Shown piece after piece: positions 19,504 to 28,779 of a DNA stretch of 64,000 bases. Position 1 is the first letter of the stretch. Each line of letters starts with the position of its first letter. Below the pieces are notes generated by a model. The model ran no database searches. It saw only the letters and a list, made by a program, of their open reading frames with translations, and was not told the origin of the DNA. The DNA comes from Atopobium deltae (GTDB lineage: Bacteria; Actinomycetota; Coriobacteriia; Coriobacteriales; Atopobiaceae). A program made the position numbers and the translations under genes. The stretch covers positions 35,039-99,038 of the forward strand of contig NZ_KQ959486.1 in assembly GCF_001552785.1 (NCBI RefSeq), read 5' to 3'.

Positions 19504-19570
19504 CCTATTCACATAAGGCGTCATGTAACTACCCCATGTTGCATTCAAGTATTGTTTGCTCAAGTGTTGT

Positions 19571-20630
19571 TTACTCAGCGCGCTTGGTGCACTTGGTTAT
19601 CCGTGCTGCCAGTGTGGCAACAATACCAGTGAGGCCAAAATCGAATCCAGCAACAGAAGTAACATCTGCAGTCCTTGGAAGCGTCTTTGGCGCAACCTTG
19701 GGGACTACTGGCTTGATTGGCGTCGTTTGACCAGGCTTTTCTGGAACAGACGGCGTCTGAGAACCAGGCTGCTCAGGTACAGGAGTCTTCACTACAGACA
19801 GCTTTTTGTTATAGGAGCAGGCAGCAGCTTGTCGGTAGTCGTTACGGTAATGGGGCCTACAACATCTTTGTCAGGAGTGAGGAAGATGCTACCCGTCTTG
19901 TCGTTGAACTCCGCAGGGATGTCCTTACCATTTTTGTCTTTGGCAGTAACCTTCGTGTCGGAATTCTTATTTGCAACGATAATACCAGTGTCTTGTTTGC
20001 CTTCGCCAGGAACAATCTCTTTGGGCGTGCCCGAGAAGGTCGGCTGAGCAGGGACAGGAGCTACAGGCACAAAGTTTGCTTGTGCTTGCAAGTCAGCAGA
20101 AACCGTGCAGGTCTTCGGGTCAATAGCTGCGCCGTCTGCCTTGTTGGTCCAACCAGATGCTGTGTGCTTAGCGTCTGCGGTAGCGGCCACAAGATCGGTG
20201 ACAGCAGATAACTTGTGCCTTTCTTTACCCAGAACGAAAGTCCTTGTCCTGCTGTTTTGTTTTCGAGCTTACCGTTTTTGCCAGCAGAAAGTACGACAGA
20301 TACGTGCTTGTCAGAAGGCTTGTTAGGAGAGTCTTTCTTGTCGACGATGGTCTCATCTGCCCAGTTCACGAAGATTGCATTAGCGGCAAGTGCTTCCGTA
20401 ATAACCAGGTCATCGGAAATCTTTGCTCCCGTGGCGTTGTTCGCCCAATTTTTGAGCACATATTTTTCGTTTGGAGTGACTTTCACTTTTGCCGCAACCT
20501 CAGAAAACTTAATATTTTTATCCTTGCGGACCCAGTACTCAGTCGTTGGGCTTGCAGCATCCTTGCTGGTTACTGTTCCGTTTGCATCTTTTGCACGAAG
20601 GGTGACAAGAACGTGCTTGGTGCTAATCAT
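19571..20630 (-). pseudogene. Frameshifted, truncated cell-wall surface protein with a sortase-type tail
   Basis: Three minus-strand frames join into one protein. From 20630 the frame reads repeat domains ending in FVNW (KYVLKNWANNATG). At about 20205 the sequence slips, and the homologous line continues in another frame as LSAVTDLVAATADAKHTASG. At about 19805 it slips again into a Pro-rich stalk and LPRTADVTS, a hydrophobic stretch and the basic tail RITKCTKRAE. That is a sorting signal of LPxTA type. The two repeats (one before, one after the first slip) are alike, which supports a single ancestral gene. The N-terminus and signal peptide are missing; the gene stops where the IS256-type remnant begins. 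Sequencing error is an alternative explanation for the slips. Confidence 0.8.
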
Positions 20631-20640
20631 ATTGGAAATG

Positions 20641-21040
20641 TTGATTGAATCTGTTCTTAACGAGATTATGGATAGTCAAACTCAAGAGATCTGCAAGCGT
20701 AACAAGACCGTTAGAAATGGCTACAGGCAACGCAGGCTTATAACGACTGCTGGAAATATAACCTTGCGTGTCCCAAGGCTCAGACAAGGCAACTTTTCCC
20801 ACAAGGCATCTTTGCGCGCTACAGCAAAGTAAATAAAGCTGTTGTGGCTGCAGTAAGCGAGATGTATGAGAAGGGCTTGTCAACACGAAAGATCAAAAAG
20901 GTAGCTCAAAAACTTGGTATAGAAGTCTTTGTGATATTGAGTACCCATATTTGTTTTTAGATGAAGCAAAGAAAGAACAACAAATGAAGAGACTTACAAG
21001 CAAGCTCGATTGCTCGTACAAACAGCACTCAGTCTAGCAG
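20641..21040 (+). mobile_element. IS256-family (Mutator-type) transposase remnant
   Basis: Three plus-strand segments in different frames match the transposase in order: RNGYRQRRLITTAGNITLRV (20722 onward, the RNGY and VPR segments), then FARYSKVNKAVVAAVSEMYE followed by KGLSTRKIKKVAQKLG, then CDIEYPYLFLDEAKKEQ, which carries the first catalytic Asp. A frameshift separates the first two, a deletion and stop the last two, and the rest of the DDE domain is missing. It is inactive. No terminal inverted repeats were recognised. It abuts the truncated surface-protein gene and probably caused its loss. Confidence 0.85.
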
Positions 21041-21063
21041 ACGCAGAAGAAAAGGCGGCATAA

Positions 21064-21072
21064 TGGTATAAT
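21064..21072 (+). promoter_or_regulatory. Extended -10 promoter of the following membrane-protein gene
   Basis: TGGTATAAT is an extended -10 element (TGn plus TATAAT). No clear -35 lies upstream. It implies a leader of about 85 nt before the ATG at 21166. Confidence 0.5.
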
Positions 21073-21165
21073 GCAGAAAAATAAATTCAGGCATTTGGCT
21101 GTGCCGAATAGGGCCAAACACCAACTTTTTCTACACTACCGTTAGTTTCATATCGCAGAGGATTC

Positions 21166-21837
21166 ATGATGAGTCAAGCACGCATTACCAGCACCACGCA
21201 CTTTGATGAGCGCCTTTTTGAAGAGTACTTCGCCGCAAAAGATCGCCCTCTTAATCGGCGCGATGCATTGGTATTTGGCATAGGCGTAGGAATACTTTTT
21301 GGTATTTGGTTTTGGGCCGCTGTGCTCTATAACTTCAATCTGAATGCGCTTGGCTGGGTTTTTGGTATTATCTGCGGAGCCTTTTTTGTAGTAAGCCTCG
21401 TTGAGGCATGGACGGGCGCCACCATCTTTTGGCCCCGCCGCCTGTGGACAAAGACGTACCAGCGCTTTTTTATGCGCCATGGTGCTGACTGCTCTTTGCC
21501 ACGCCCTTGGTCATGCACGCTACGTAGCTATGTCGCACCGAATTCGGTTGAGATGAGCTATCTTGCTGGCGATGCTAGCCATGTCGTGCTTTCGCAATCC
21601 TATAAAAAATTTGAGCGCATTATGGTGACCAAACACCTGATCGTTTTGATCACGCGTTTTGATCTGGGGAACCCTTTTTCCTTGCGGAGCCGCAGCCCCT
21701 ACCCCGACAAACTTATGGATCGAGAACTCACTGAGGATGCTATTTTTTGTCGTGGCAATATCACCGATATGCAGGGCAAACCTATGAGTGATGAAGACTT
21801 CATCAACTATGTGGGGCGCAAGATTATGCGACGTTAA
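21166..21837 (+). CDS. Membrane protein of unknown function with two N-terminal helices
   Basis: 223 residues. AGAGGATTC precedes two adjacent ATG codons. Residues 1-32 are cytoplasmic, two membrane helices follow (about 33-55, ALVFGIGVGILFGIWFWA, and 60-82, GWVFGIICGAFFVVSLVEA), then a soluble domain of about 140 residues with alternating beta-type lines (HVVLSQSYKKFERIMVTKHL). The layout recalls YcxB-like proteins, but I cannot confirm the family. The gene stands alone between the IS remnant and the convergent pgi. Confidence 0.7.
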   Translation: MMSQARITSTTHFDERLFEEYFAAKDRPLNRRDALVFGIGVGILFGIWFWAAVLYNFNLNALGWVFGIICGAFFVVSLVEAWTGATIFWPRRLWTKTYQRFFMRHGADCSLPRPWSCTLRSYVAPNSVEMSYLAGDASHVVLSQSYKKFERIMVTKHLIVLITRFDLGNPFSLRSRSPYPDKLMDRELTEDAIFCRGNITDMQGKPMSDEDFINYVGRKIMRR

Positions 21838-21922
21838 TTGCTAGTGTTGGCGCTAGTGGCGGCGCAGCAATGCGCGAGCGCGGCACGACAATGATATCAA
21901 GCCGCGCCCAGTGGACCAACTA

Positions 21923-23689
21923 TTAGTGGCGGCGCTTTTCTCGATAGAACATAATAAGCGATTGCGTTGATTGATCTTGTTGCTTTAAGGCCGTATCGTC
22001 ATGAAATGCAGGCGTGATTTCGTGTGCAAGCTGTTTGCCCAGCTCAACACCCCACTGATCGTAAGAATTAATATCCCAGATGCTTCCTTCAACAAAAGTA
22101 ATATGCTCATAGAGGCTCACGAGCTCGCCGAGCGCAAAAGGCGTAAGCTTCTCGCCAAAAATGGAAGTCGTGGGACGGTCTCCTTCGAAGACGCGGGCAG
22201 CGACCATCCATTCAGCCGTGCCTTCGGCGCGTACTTCGTCGGGGGTTTTACCAAACGCGAGCGCCTTAGTTTGTGCAAGGAAGTTTCCGAGGAGGAGCTC
22301 GTGTACGTCCTGCAATGTGTCTTGCGTAGGGTGAACGGGGTTGGCAAAAGCAATAAAGTCGCAGGGAATTTTTCGTGTTCCTTGGTGAATAAGCTGGTAA
22401 AATGCATGCTGGCCGTTGGTTCCTGGCTCGCCCCAAAACAGCTCACCCGTCTGCGTGGTAACGGACGTGCCGTCCCAACGAACAGATTTTCCGTTTGACT
22501 CCATTGTCAGTTGTTGCAAATAGGCTGGAAAGCGATGAAGGTGCTGATCGTAAGGCAATACAGCATGCGAGCCCATGCCAAAGAAGTTTACGTACCAAAT
22601 ATTGAGGAGCCCCATGAGGACGGGGACATTTTGTTGCAATGGTGTATTGAGAAAATGCTGGTCCATAGCATAAAATCCGCGGAGCAGCTCTTCAAAACGC
22701 TCAGGCCCGAAAGCTATGATGAGTGCAAGACCCACGGCTGAATCGACGGAATAGCGTCCTCCAACCCAATCCCAGAAGCCAAAGGCGTTGTCGGGGTTGA
22801 TGCCAAACTCGCGCACGAGCTCTAGGTTGGTGGAGACCGCGACGAAGTGGTGTTCGATGGCATCGGCGGCGGTTGGGAACGTAGCAGGGGCGGTTGCGGT
22901 TGCGGCGCTGGCTGCAGATACTGCGTTTGCTGGGGCGTCGTCTTGCGCAATCACGCCAGCCTTACGTAGCTCATCGAGCAGCCACGTTTTTGCACAACGG
23001 GCATTCGTTAAAGTTTCTAGCGTGGTAAAGGTTTTGGATACCACAATAAACAGCGTTGTTTGCGGATCAAGATCGGCGGTTTTCTCAGCAAGATCCGTTG
23101 GATCGATGTTAGAGACAAAGCGACACTGAATGCCTACGTCGGCATAGGATTTGAGCGCCTCGTACATCATGAAGGGACCCAGGTCGGAGCCGCCAATGCC
23201 GATCGAGACGACCGTTTTGATGCGCTTGCCCGTCACGCCGCACCAACGACCCGCGCGAACGTCCTCGGCAAAACGATACATGCGCTGCAAAACCTCACGC
23301 ACGTCGGCGACGACATCCTGACCGTCTACCAGTAGTTTTCCTGCCTGATCTGCGGGGCGGCGAAGCGCGGTATGCAACACGGCGCGATTCTCGGTAGTGT
23401 TGAGGTGCTCTCCCGCAAACATTGCGTCGCGACGAGACTCAATGCCCATCTCGCGCGCCAGATCACACAAAAGCTCGACCGTCGTGGGTGTCATAAGGTT
23501 CTTTGAGAGGTCAAACAGCAGGTCATTTACTTTAAAACTAAAGCGGGCTGTTCTGTTGGGGTCCTGAGAAAACCACGCCTTGAGCAGGTGCTTATTGTTG
23601 AAGACTTCCTGCTTGTGCTCCTGCAAGCGAGCCCACGCTTGTGTGGTGGTTGGATCTTTGGGCGTGTGCATGGTGGGTTTCTCGGACAT
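21923..23689 (-). CDS. pgi: Glucose-6-phosphate isomerase
   Basis: 588 residues. The sugar isomerase fold is shown by [34 protein letters not shown], the signature region [18 protein letters not shown] and the C-terminal [13 protein letters not shown] with the catalytic Lys. It interconverts glucose-6-phosphate and fructose-6-phosphate. Compared with relatives there is an insert after the TLTNAR region (about residues 240-275) of Ala/Thr/Val-rich low complexity, probably a surface loop. The ATG at 23689 has an AGGAGAGG site. The neighbouring gene at 23782 runs the same way with a 92-bp gap. Confidence 0.96.
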   Translation of the reverse strand: MSEKPTMHTPKDPTTTQAWARLQEHKQEVFNNKHLLKAWFSQDPNRTARFSFKVNDLLFDLSKNLMTPTTVELLCDLAREMGIESRRDAMFAGEHLNTTENRAVLHTALRRPADQAGKLLVDGQDVVADVREVLQRMYRFAEDVRAGRWCGVTGKRIKTVVSIGIGGSDLGPFMMYEALKSYADVGIQCRFVSNIDPTDLAEKTADLDPQTTLFIVVSKTFTTLETLTNARCAKTWLLDELRKAGVIAQDDAPANAVSAASAATATAPATFPTAADAIEHHFVAVSTNLELVREFGINPDNAFGFWDWVGGRYSVDSAVGLALIIAFGPERFEELLRGFYAMDQHFLNTPLQQNVPVLMGLLNIWYVNFFGMGSHAVLPYDQHLHRFPAYLQQLTMESNGKSVRWDGTSVTTQTGELFWGEPGTNGQHAFYQLIHQGTRKIPCDFIAFANPVHPTQDTLQDVHELLLGNFLAQTKALAFGKTPDEVRAEGTAEWMVAARVFEGDRPTTSIFGEKLTPFALGELVSLYEHITFVEGSIWDINSYDQWGVELGKQLAHEITPAFHDDTALKQQDQSTQSLIMFYREKRRH

Positions 23690-23781
23690 GATGGTTCCTC
23701 TCCTGCTATGGTTCGTGACAACGGCGTGTGACGGCAGCTTTTTGTGCCGACGGATTTGTGCTGATGGATTGCGGCGATGGA

Positions 23782-24327
23782 TTAAAACGGCTCGCCCAAA
23801 GGAGCAAGCTGCTTAAGATACTGCCAGACCTCGCGTTTCTTATCTTCCTGCACAAGCACAGCCTCGAAGTTGCCCAGATTCATGATGCGAATGCCCAACA
23901 AGTAGGCAACTACGCCAGCGTCGAGCATGGCGGCCTCAAGTTTTTCGAGGCTTGCTAACTCGTCTGCATACGACTCGCACACCACGTCACGCGCTTGCGG
24001 ATCGCACACGATAATCGTTTCGGGGTCAAAGCTCGCGATGGCTTGACGCAGCAGGTCTGGTGACAGGACTTGCCCAGTGCGTGCGCAGGTAGCAAGTCCT
24101 GCCCATGCCTGCGGCGCATAGCCCAAACGGTCGAGGGCTGCACGCAACGCTTTTCCGTCCTGTCCAGAAAAAAGACTTACTTGGTCAGCCTCGTTAAGAC
24201 TGCCTTTTACAAAAAGCACCTGGGCGGCCGAGTTGCCCGACATATAAACACCCTGTTCAGAAAGATCCATAAACTCTTCCTTTGTCTTCTCGATATATGC
24301 GCGTTTATAGCGATCTCGTAAGGTCAT
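23782..24327 (-). CDS. Unknown protein, possibly a degenerate uracil-DNA glycosylase fold
   Basis: 181 residues. Segments [20 protein letters not shown] with [14 protein letters not shown], then [16 protein letters not shown], follow the order seen in family 4/5 uracil-DNA glycosylases (substrate loop, GxxLxxxL helix, then I..L.P..I). The catalytic GE(A/S)PG loop and the four iron-sulfur cysteines of those families are absent, so any glycosylase activity would be lost. This relation is inference. No membrane segments or signal peptide. The gene precedes pgi on the same strand with no terminator between. Confidence 0.6.
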   Translation of the reverse strand: MTLRDRYKRAYIEKTKEEFMDLSEQGVYMSGNSAAQVLFVKGSLNEADQVSLFSGQDGKALRAALDRLGYAPQAWAGLATCARTGQVLSPDLLRQAIASFDPETIIVCDPQARDVVCESYADELASLEKLEAAMLDAGVVAYLLGIRIMNLGNFEAVLVQEDKKREVWQYLKQLAPLGEPF

Positions 24328-24602
24328 AGCTGTTCTTTCGCGTCTACACGGCTGGACGAAGGGCTGAGCTTGCGAGTCGAGTTGCTGCTGGCTACTGCTG
24401 GCTGTCTTTAACCGAACCGTGTCTACAATTCACTCATATTCGTATAAAACAAATTGTACCGTGCGATTCAATTATGTGAAGCTGGGTACAAAAAATGTAA
24501 GTGAGAATACTGTACCAGTACAGCATCATGGGTGGCGCATCATTTTTTACGCGCTGGGCACAGAGTGTGCAGGGGTGCTGGGGCTGGGCGAATGGAGGAA
24601 TT

Positions 24603-24923
24603 ATGGCAACGCAACGCTTGACGAGCGCAGCTTTTGAGGCATCGGTCGTCAACAACACCAAACCAGTACTTGTTGATTTTTGGGCTTCTTGGTGCGGTCC
24701 CTGCCGTGCGCTTGGTCCTGTCATCGAGGAAGTTTCCGACGAGCTGAGCGACCTTATTGACGTGTACAAATGCAACGTCGATGACGAGGCCGACCTTGCC
24801 ACCAAATTCCACATCGTTTCGATCCCCACGCTTATCCTTTTTAAGGATGGTCAAGCGATTCACACCATGGTTGGCAATATGCCTAAGGCGGATCTCATTA
24901 AAGAGATTAAGCAGCAGCTGTAA
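24603..24923 (+). CDS. trxA: Thioredoxin
   Basis: 106 residues from the ATG at 24603 (GGAGGAATT site; the longer upstream frame is not thioredoxin). The active site is WCGPC with Cys-31 and Cys-34, preceded by VLVDFWASW; the cis-Pro lies in SIPTLILFKDG. It is a cytosolic disulfide reductant acting with thioredoxin reductase, which is not in this window. It is monocistronic: the gene is followed by a strong terminator at 25029-25078. The upstream 275 bp contain a CTGTAC-CA-GTACAG dyad near 24510, possibly an operator. Confidence 0.97.
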   Translation: MATQRLTSAAFEASVVNNTKPVLVDFWASWCGPCRALGPVIEEVSDELSDLIDVYKCNVDDEADLATKFHIVSIPTLILFKDGQAIHTMVGNMPKADLIKEIKQQL

Positions 24924-24952
24924 GTTGTACGCGAGCGCGTTGTAAACTGAAG

Positions 24953-24996
24953 GCTGTGCGCGGCTGCCGTGGGCTGTAAGCTGTGCGCGGCTGCCG
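24953..24996. repeat. Direct 17-bp repeat with 27-bp period
   Basis: GCTGTGCGCGGCTGCCG at 24953-24969 and 24980-24996, in the trxA 3' region. Confidence 0.85.
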
Positions 24997-25028
24997 CGCT
25001 CGGTAGCAACGCACATATGGCTGATTGT

Positions 25029-25078
25029 TAAACTGCTCGACGAGAAGTTCATCTGAACTGGTCGCCGAGTAGTTTTTT
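25029..25078 (+). terminator. Rho-independent terminator of trxA
   Basis: Long stem AACTGCTCG/CGAGTAGTT with an inner AGTTC/GAACT pair, followed by six T. One side of the stem contains the CTTCTCG core on the minus strand (GACGAGAAG). Confidence 0.85.
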
Positions 25079-25137
25079 GTTGTTGATGAGGCTTGTTGCA
25101 AGAGCTTGCTGTGACGAGTGCTTGCCGTGCGATTTTG

Positions 25138-25632
25138 TTATTCGTCGAGCAAGATGATATCGGACGAGATAATCTTTTTGCCGCGCAACACGATTCTGCC
25201 GCAACTCGGACCCATGGCTGTACGCGGATAGGTTGGGCTTCCTGGGTTCATAATGAGACAGCCCGAGGGATCGTTCTCGATATACGGACGATGCGTGTGT
25301 CCGCAAATAGCAACGTCGCAAGTCTCGGGCTCAAGCATTTCACGATAATGGCACACCATCCAGCGCAGCCCGCCAATACTAAAGCGAGTGATTTTTTTCA
25401 CCTGTGGGCCGTAGGTGTAGCAGTAGTCATTGTTGCCCAAGCAGGCGTAGATGGGTGCCAAGCGGTTGAGCTCGTCCAAGTTGCTCGGAGAACAGATATC
25501 TCCCGCGTGCACGAGGTAGTCGTTTTTCTTGAGCTCGGCTAAAAGTGCCTCGGAGAGAAACCCATGCGTGTCGCTTACGATGCCGACCGAAATTTCTTGT
25601 TCGAGCTGATCGTCGGCTTGCTGCATATCCAT
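25138..25632 (-). CDS. YfcE/MJ0936-type metallophosphoesterase
   Basis: 164 residues. The calcineurin-like phosphoesterase motifs are in order: SDTHGF (19-24), HAGDICSP, GNNDY, CHY and CGHTHRPY, which together bind two metal ions. It probably hydrolyses phosphodiesters in the cytoplasm; the physiological substrate of this small family is not settled. The ORF starts at ATG 25632 after GGGGCGAG. The gene converges on trxA and shares the terminator region. Confidence 0.88.
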   Translation of the reverse strand: MDMQQADDQLEQEISVGIVSDTHGFLSEALLAELKKNDYLVHAGDICSPSNLDELNRLAPIYACLGNNDYCYTYGPQVKKITRFSIGGLRWMVCHYREMLEPETCDVAICGHTHRPYIENDPSGCLIMNPGSPTYPRTAMGPSCGRIVLRGKKIISSDIILLDE

Positions 25633-25720
25633 TGTTCTCGCCCCTACTCTTTATACTGGCGCCGACTGAGGCACTGGCGCCACTCCAAACGTTGACACTA
25701 CCTGGACGCTGGCGTCTCTA

Positions 25721-26446
25721 CTAAATACCAAGCGCACGCTTCAACGCCACAACCCGTCTGCGCGAAACGGAAATCTTTTTGTCGGGAATACCGCTGAGAC
25801 CAAGCTGCAAAATACCGCTCGCAACCCCCTCGACATTCTCGACATACTCAAGATTAACAATGTAGCCCCGATGCACGCGGAAAAATCCGTGCTCGGTGAG
25901 CTTATCTTCGAGCTGCGCCAACGACGTCGTCGACAAATAGCGGTCCACATCGGTGTAGATGCAGGAATAATCATCCTTGGCTTCGATAAAACGAATGGAA
26001 TCGATGGGGACGAGTACTTTGCGGCCGGCCTTCTCGACAGGAATACGCTCCACGGCGCCGCGGCTGTCCGTCGTCTCAAGAGGAAGCATGCGATTTTGCA
26101 CCTTGTTGAGGGCTTGGATCAGACGCTCGCTTTCGACCGGCTTCATCAAATAATCAACCGCGTTGACGTCGAAGGCGTCCAGGGCGTACTCGCTGTGTGC
26201 TGTTACAAAAACAATGGCGGGAGGATTTTTGAGCTTGTGCATGGCCTCTGCCAGCTGCATACCAGTGGTTTTGGGCATCGAGATGTCCATAAATAGAATA
26301 TCTGGACGACCTTCCATGAGCTTCTCGACAGCTTGGCGTGCGTTCGAAGCCTCGACGATCTGGTTGATGCGTCCTGTCTCTTTGAGCAAAAAGATCAACT
26401 CAGAACGTGCCGGTGCTTCATCATCAACAATCATCGCTGAAAGCAT
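25721..26446 (-). CDS. LytTR-family response regulator
   Basis: 241 residues from the ATG at 26446 (CGGAGTG site). The receiver domain has DDE (8-10), phosphorylated Asp-54 in ILFMDISMP, Thr in VFVTAHSEYALDAFD and Lys in YLMKPV. The LytTR DNA-binding domain begins near residue 135 (KVLVPIDSIRFIEAKDDYSC, with FFRVHRGYIVNLEYV). Partner kinase: the LytS-type gene just upstream. LytTR regulators bind paired short direct repeats, and commonly control surface, autolysis or pyruvate-uptake genes. The target here is unknown. Frame upstream of 26446 (to 26644) is not conserved protein. Confidence 0.93.
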   Translation of the reverse strand: MLSAMIVDDEAPARSELIFLLKETGRINQIVEASNARQAVEKLMEGRPDILFMDISMPKTTGMQLAEAMHKLKNPPAIVFVTAHSEYALDAFDVNAVDYLMKPVESERLIQALNKVQNRMLPLETTDSRGAVERIPVEKAGRKVLVPIDSIRFIEAKDDYSCIYTDVDRYLSTTSLAQLEDKLTEHGFFRVHRGYIVNLEYVENVEGVASGILQLGLSGIPDKKISVSRRRVVALKRALGI

Positions 26447-26647
26447 GTGCAACACTCCGTTCTTCAATGCGATAAACACATCTAATAATAGCAAAAAGCG
26501 GACGTTGTTTGCAGTTTTCGAATATACCGAGGTCAGGTGGGCGCTCGCGGCAGACTGATGCAGGATACGCGATGTGGCGTGTGGCGATGGCGCTGCGGGA
26601 GTGCGTGGCAACAAGTGCGACAGGCGGAGGCGTGCGCGGCGCACGTC

Positions 26648-27949
26648 TTAGCTCGCGGCGTTCGCCAAACGAATGGTGACTGACGTGCCCTCGTCAGGAC
26701 GAGACATAATTTCGATCCCCGATTCGGCGCCAAAAATGTGCTCGATACGCTCGCGCACGTTATACAGTGCAATGCCCGTGCCCTTATCGCCCGACGAAAC
26801 CGTCGTGCCTTGCGCGTGGGCCACAAGGCGTGCAGCGTCGTCTTCGTCCATGCCAAGACCATCGTCCGTAACAGAAATAAGCACGTCATCGCCCTCGGTT
26901 GTCACATGAATGTCAATGTGCAGGGGCCGATCGTCGCGCATGGCATGACGCACGGCATTCTCGACAATGGGCTGAATAATAAACGCGGGTACCAAAATTT
27001 CCTCGCAGCCCGCCTCCACATACTCGTGCTCGATAATGCGGTCGGCGCCAAAGCGCGCGTGCTCAAAGCCCAGATAGCGCTTTGTTTGCTCCAGCTCTTT
27101 GGCGATCGCGATAAGCGCTTCCGAATTCTCGAGCGTCTGACGATAAAACGACGCGAACTCGCGCAGCAGCTCGCGGGCGCGCATAGGATCGGTGCGCGTC
27201 AGCGCCGCAATCGTGTTGATTGTATTAAATAAAAAGTGCGGATTGATTTGCGCCTGCAACGCCTTGACCTCGGCCTTTGCCGTAAGCTCAGCCTGGCGCT
27301 CCAGCTCCCCCGCCGAAAGCTGAATAGACAGCAACTTTGACAAGCCTTTTACCAACTCAAACTGCGGGCGATTCGCCTTGTGTGGATTGCGATAGTAAAA
27401 CTTCACGACCCCGATGGTCTTATCGCGAACACGAAGTGGACCGAGAATACTCGCAGGAATGATGTATTCGCCATTTTGTGCACGGACCGCAATCTGCTTG
27501 AAGATCGCCGTTTTGCCAGACTGCAGCACGCTTTTGGTCGCGTTGGTGTAGATGGGCGTTCCTGGCGGGCACAGCGCCATGTCGGCACCCTCGTAGCCCA
27601 GCACAAACTTTGTGTTGGTAACCACCACGGCATCGGCATCGGTATATTTCAGCATTATTTTGCAGATGGTGGCCGCATTTTGATAGTTGATGCCGCCCTG
27701 TAAGGTTTCGGACAGATGTGATGCAGCATGCAGCACGCGCCGAATGGCATTGGCACGAATCTCTTGCGGATAAAAAACACCGCCGAGCACCAGCACAAAG
27801 ACAAATACCAATGCCGACGGCATGACAATTTCGAGCGCGAGGGTGTCGTTTTGGATAAGCACGACCAACAGCAAACCAATCGCAATAATCCCGCAAACGC
27901 TACCAGCAATGCATATAATCTGATAGCCGCGTTCGTCGAGACGTTTCAT
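26648..27949 (-). CDS. LytS/YehU-type sensor histidine kinase
   Basis: 433 residues. Two membrane helices near the N-terminus (IICIAGSVCGIIAIGLLLVV and IVMPSALVFVFVLVLGGVF), a GAF-like sensor region (about 75-210, including AVVVTNTKFVLGYEG), then the His kinase domain: the phosphoacceptor motif QINPHFLFNTINT and the ATP-binding NAVRHA, DDGLGMD and GTGIALYNVRERI. This is the histidine kinase class that pairs with LytTR regulators. A TTAGGAAC site precedes the ATG at 27949. It starts 14 bp after the queT stop, so queT, this kinase and the regulator are probably co-transcribed. Confidence 0.93.
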   Translation of the reverse strand: MKRLDERGYQIICIAGSVCGIIAIGLLLVVLIQNDTLALEIVMPSALVFVFVLVLGGVFYPQEIRANAIRRVLHAASHLSETLQGGINYQNAATICKIMLKYTDADAVVVTNTKFVLGYEGADMALCPPGTPIYTNATKSVLQSGKTAIFKQIAVRAQNGEYIIPASILGPLRVRDKTIGVVKFYYRNPHKANRPQFELVKGLSKLLSIQLSAGELERQAELTAKAEVKALQAQINPHFLFNTINTIAALTRTDPMRARELLREFASFYRQTLENSEALIAIAKELEQTKRYLGFEHARFGADRIIEHEYVEAGCEEILVPAFIIQPIVENAVRHAMRDDRPLHIDIHVTTEGDDVLISVTDDGLGMDEDDAARLVAHAQGTTVSSGDKGTGIALYNVRERIEHIFGAESGIEIMSRPDEGTSVTIRLANAAS

Positions 27950-27963
27950 AGCTGTTCCTAACC

Positions 27964-28608
27964 CTATTTTCCTGCGATTCCCTGCGAGGCATCAAATTCT
28001 TGCGAGGCATTAAACTCCTGCGAGATCTTTTGCATAAACGGTACTCTCGCAAGGGCCGCTGCCAATGGTAAGCCTACTACATAAAGTACTACAGCTTCGC
28101 CTAATCCTGTAGTAATAAAACCAAACAAGTACATAAAAATGTAGGAACCCTCGAGCGAAATAGAGGTGAAGGGAATGGTATAAAATCCGAGCCCTGACAA
28201 AATGATGGGCAAATACGCAGGGACGATAATGGCATTAGCCAGCACGGGTCCTGAAAACGCGCAAAGACGGTTCTTGCGAAGTCTCCAGGTAAACCATGCC
28301 GCCAACAAGGTGGCAAGCGAACCAAAGATGACGTCTAGCAGACCGAGAACCCCAGAGCCGCTCGCAATGATGTTATATACATTAGCGATGATGCAACCAA
28401 GGGTGAGCCCTGGGATTGCCTCGGGCGTAAACAACGCTAAAACACACAGCGCCTCGGAAACCCTAAATTGAATGGGTCCCCATGCAAGACCACTTAATGC
28501 GGTAAGCGTCACAATGGATGCAGCTGCATATACGGCGGCGATAACACCAATACGTGCGATGTTTTGTTCCTTCAGTTCCTTTATCAGGCCTGTTTTTGTA
28601 TTTGACAC
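27964..28608 (-). CDS. queT: QueT-family membrane transporter (ECF S component)
   Basis: 214 residues from a GTG at 28608, favoured over the further TTG at 28629 because GAGGAG lies 7-12 bases before it. Six membrane helices; typical lines are PIQFRVSEALCVLALFTPEA and VYNIIASGSGVLGLLDVIFG. The family takes up a queuosine precursor and works with an ECF energising module that is not in this window. I looked for a preQ1 riboswitch in the 150 bp upstream and did not see one. Followed closely by the LytS-type kinase; a functional link is not evident. Confidence 0.85.
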   Translation of the reverse strand: MSNTKTGLIKELKEQNIARIGVIAAVYAAASIVTLTALSGLAWGPIQFRVSEALCVLALFTPEAIPGLTLGCIIANVYNIIASGSGVLGLLDVIFGSLATLLAAWFTWRLRKNRLCAFSGPVLANAIIVPAYLPIILSGLGFYTIPFTSISLEGSYIFMYLFGFITTGLGEAVVLYVVGLPLAAALARVPFMQKISQEFNASQEFDASQGIAGK

Positions 28609-28779
28609 TCGTATACTCCTCACAACCAAAAACAGTTGTTTTAGTCTAGCGCATTTCGCGCGGGTCGCTTTGCAAAGTTTTGGCGCCTTCCTAAGCTTCT
28701 ACAGATTTTTTAAGCTTTTTGAAGGGTTGCGGACTTGTTTGTATGTCTTTAGCCTTGCTGCACAGTCAGACGCATGCAT

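Noticed and set aside
19178..19516. 112-codon plus-strand frame across the SRP RNA region
   Set aside because: It lies over the SRP RNA gene and is explained by its GC-rich stem.
28609..28760. preQ1 riboswitch before queT
   Set aside because: The family is often riboswitch-controlled, but I could not find the preQ1-I or preQ1-II consensus stem and AAAAAACTA-like tail here.
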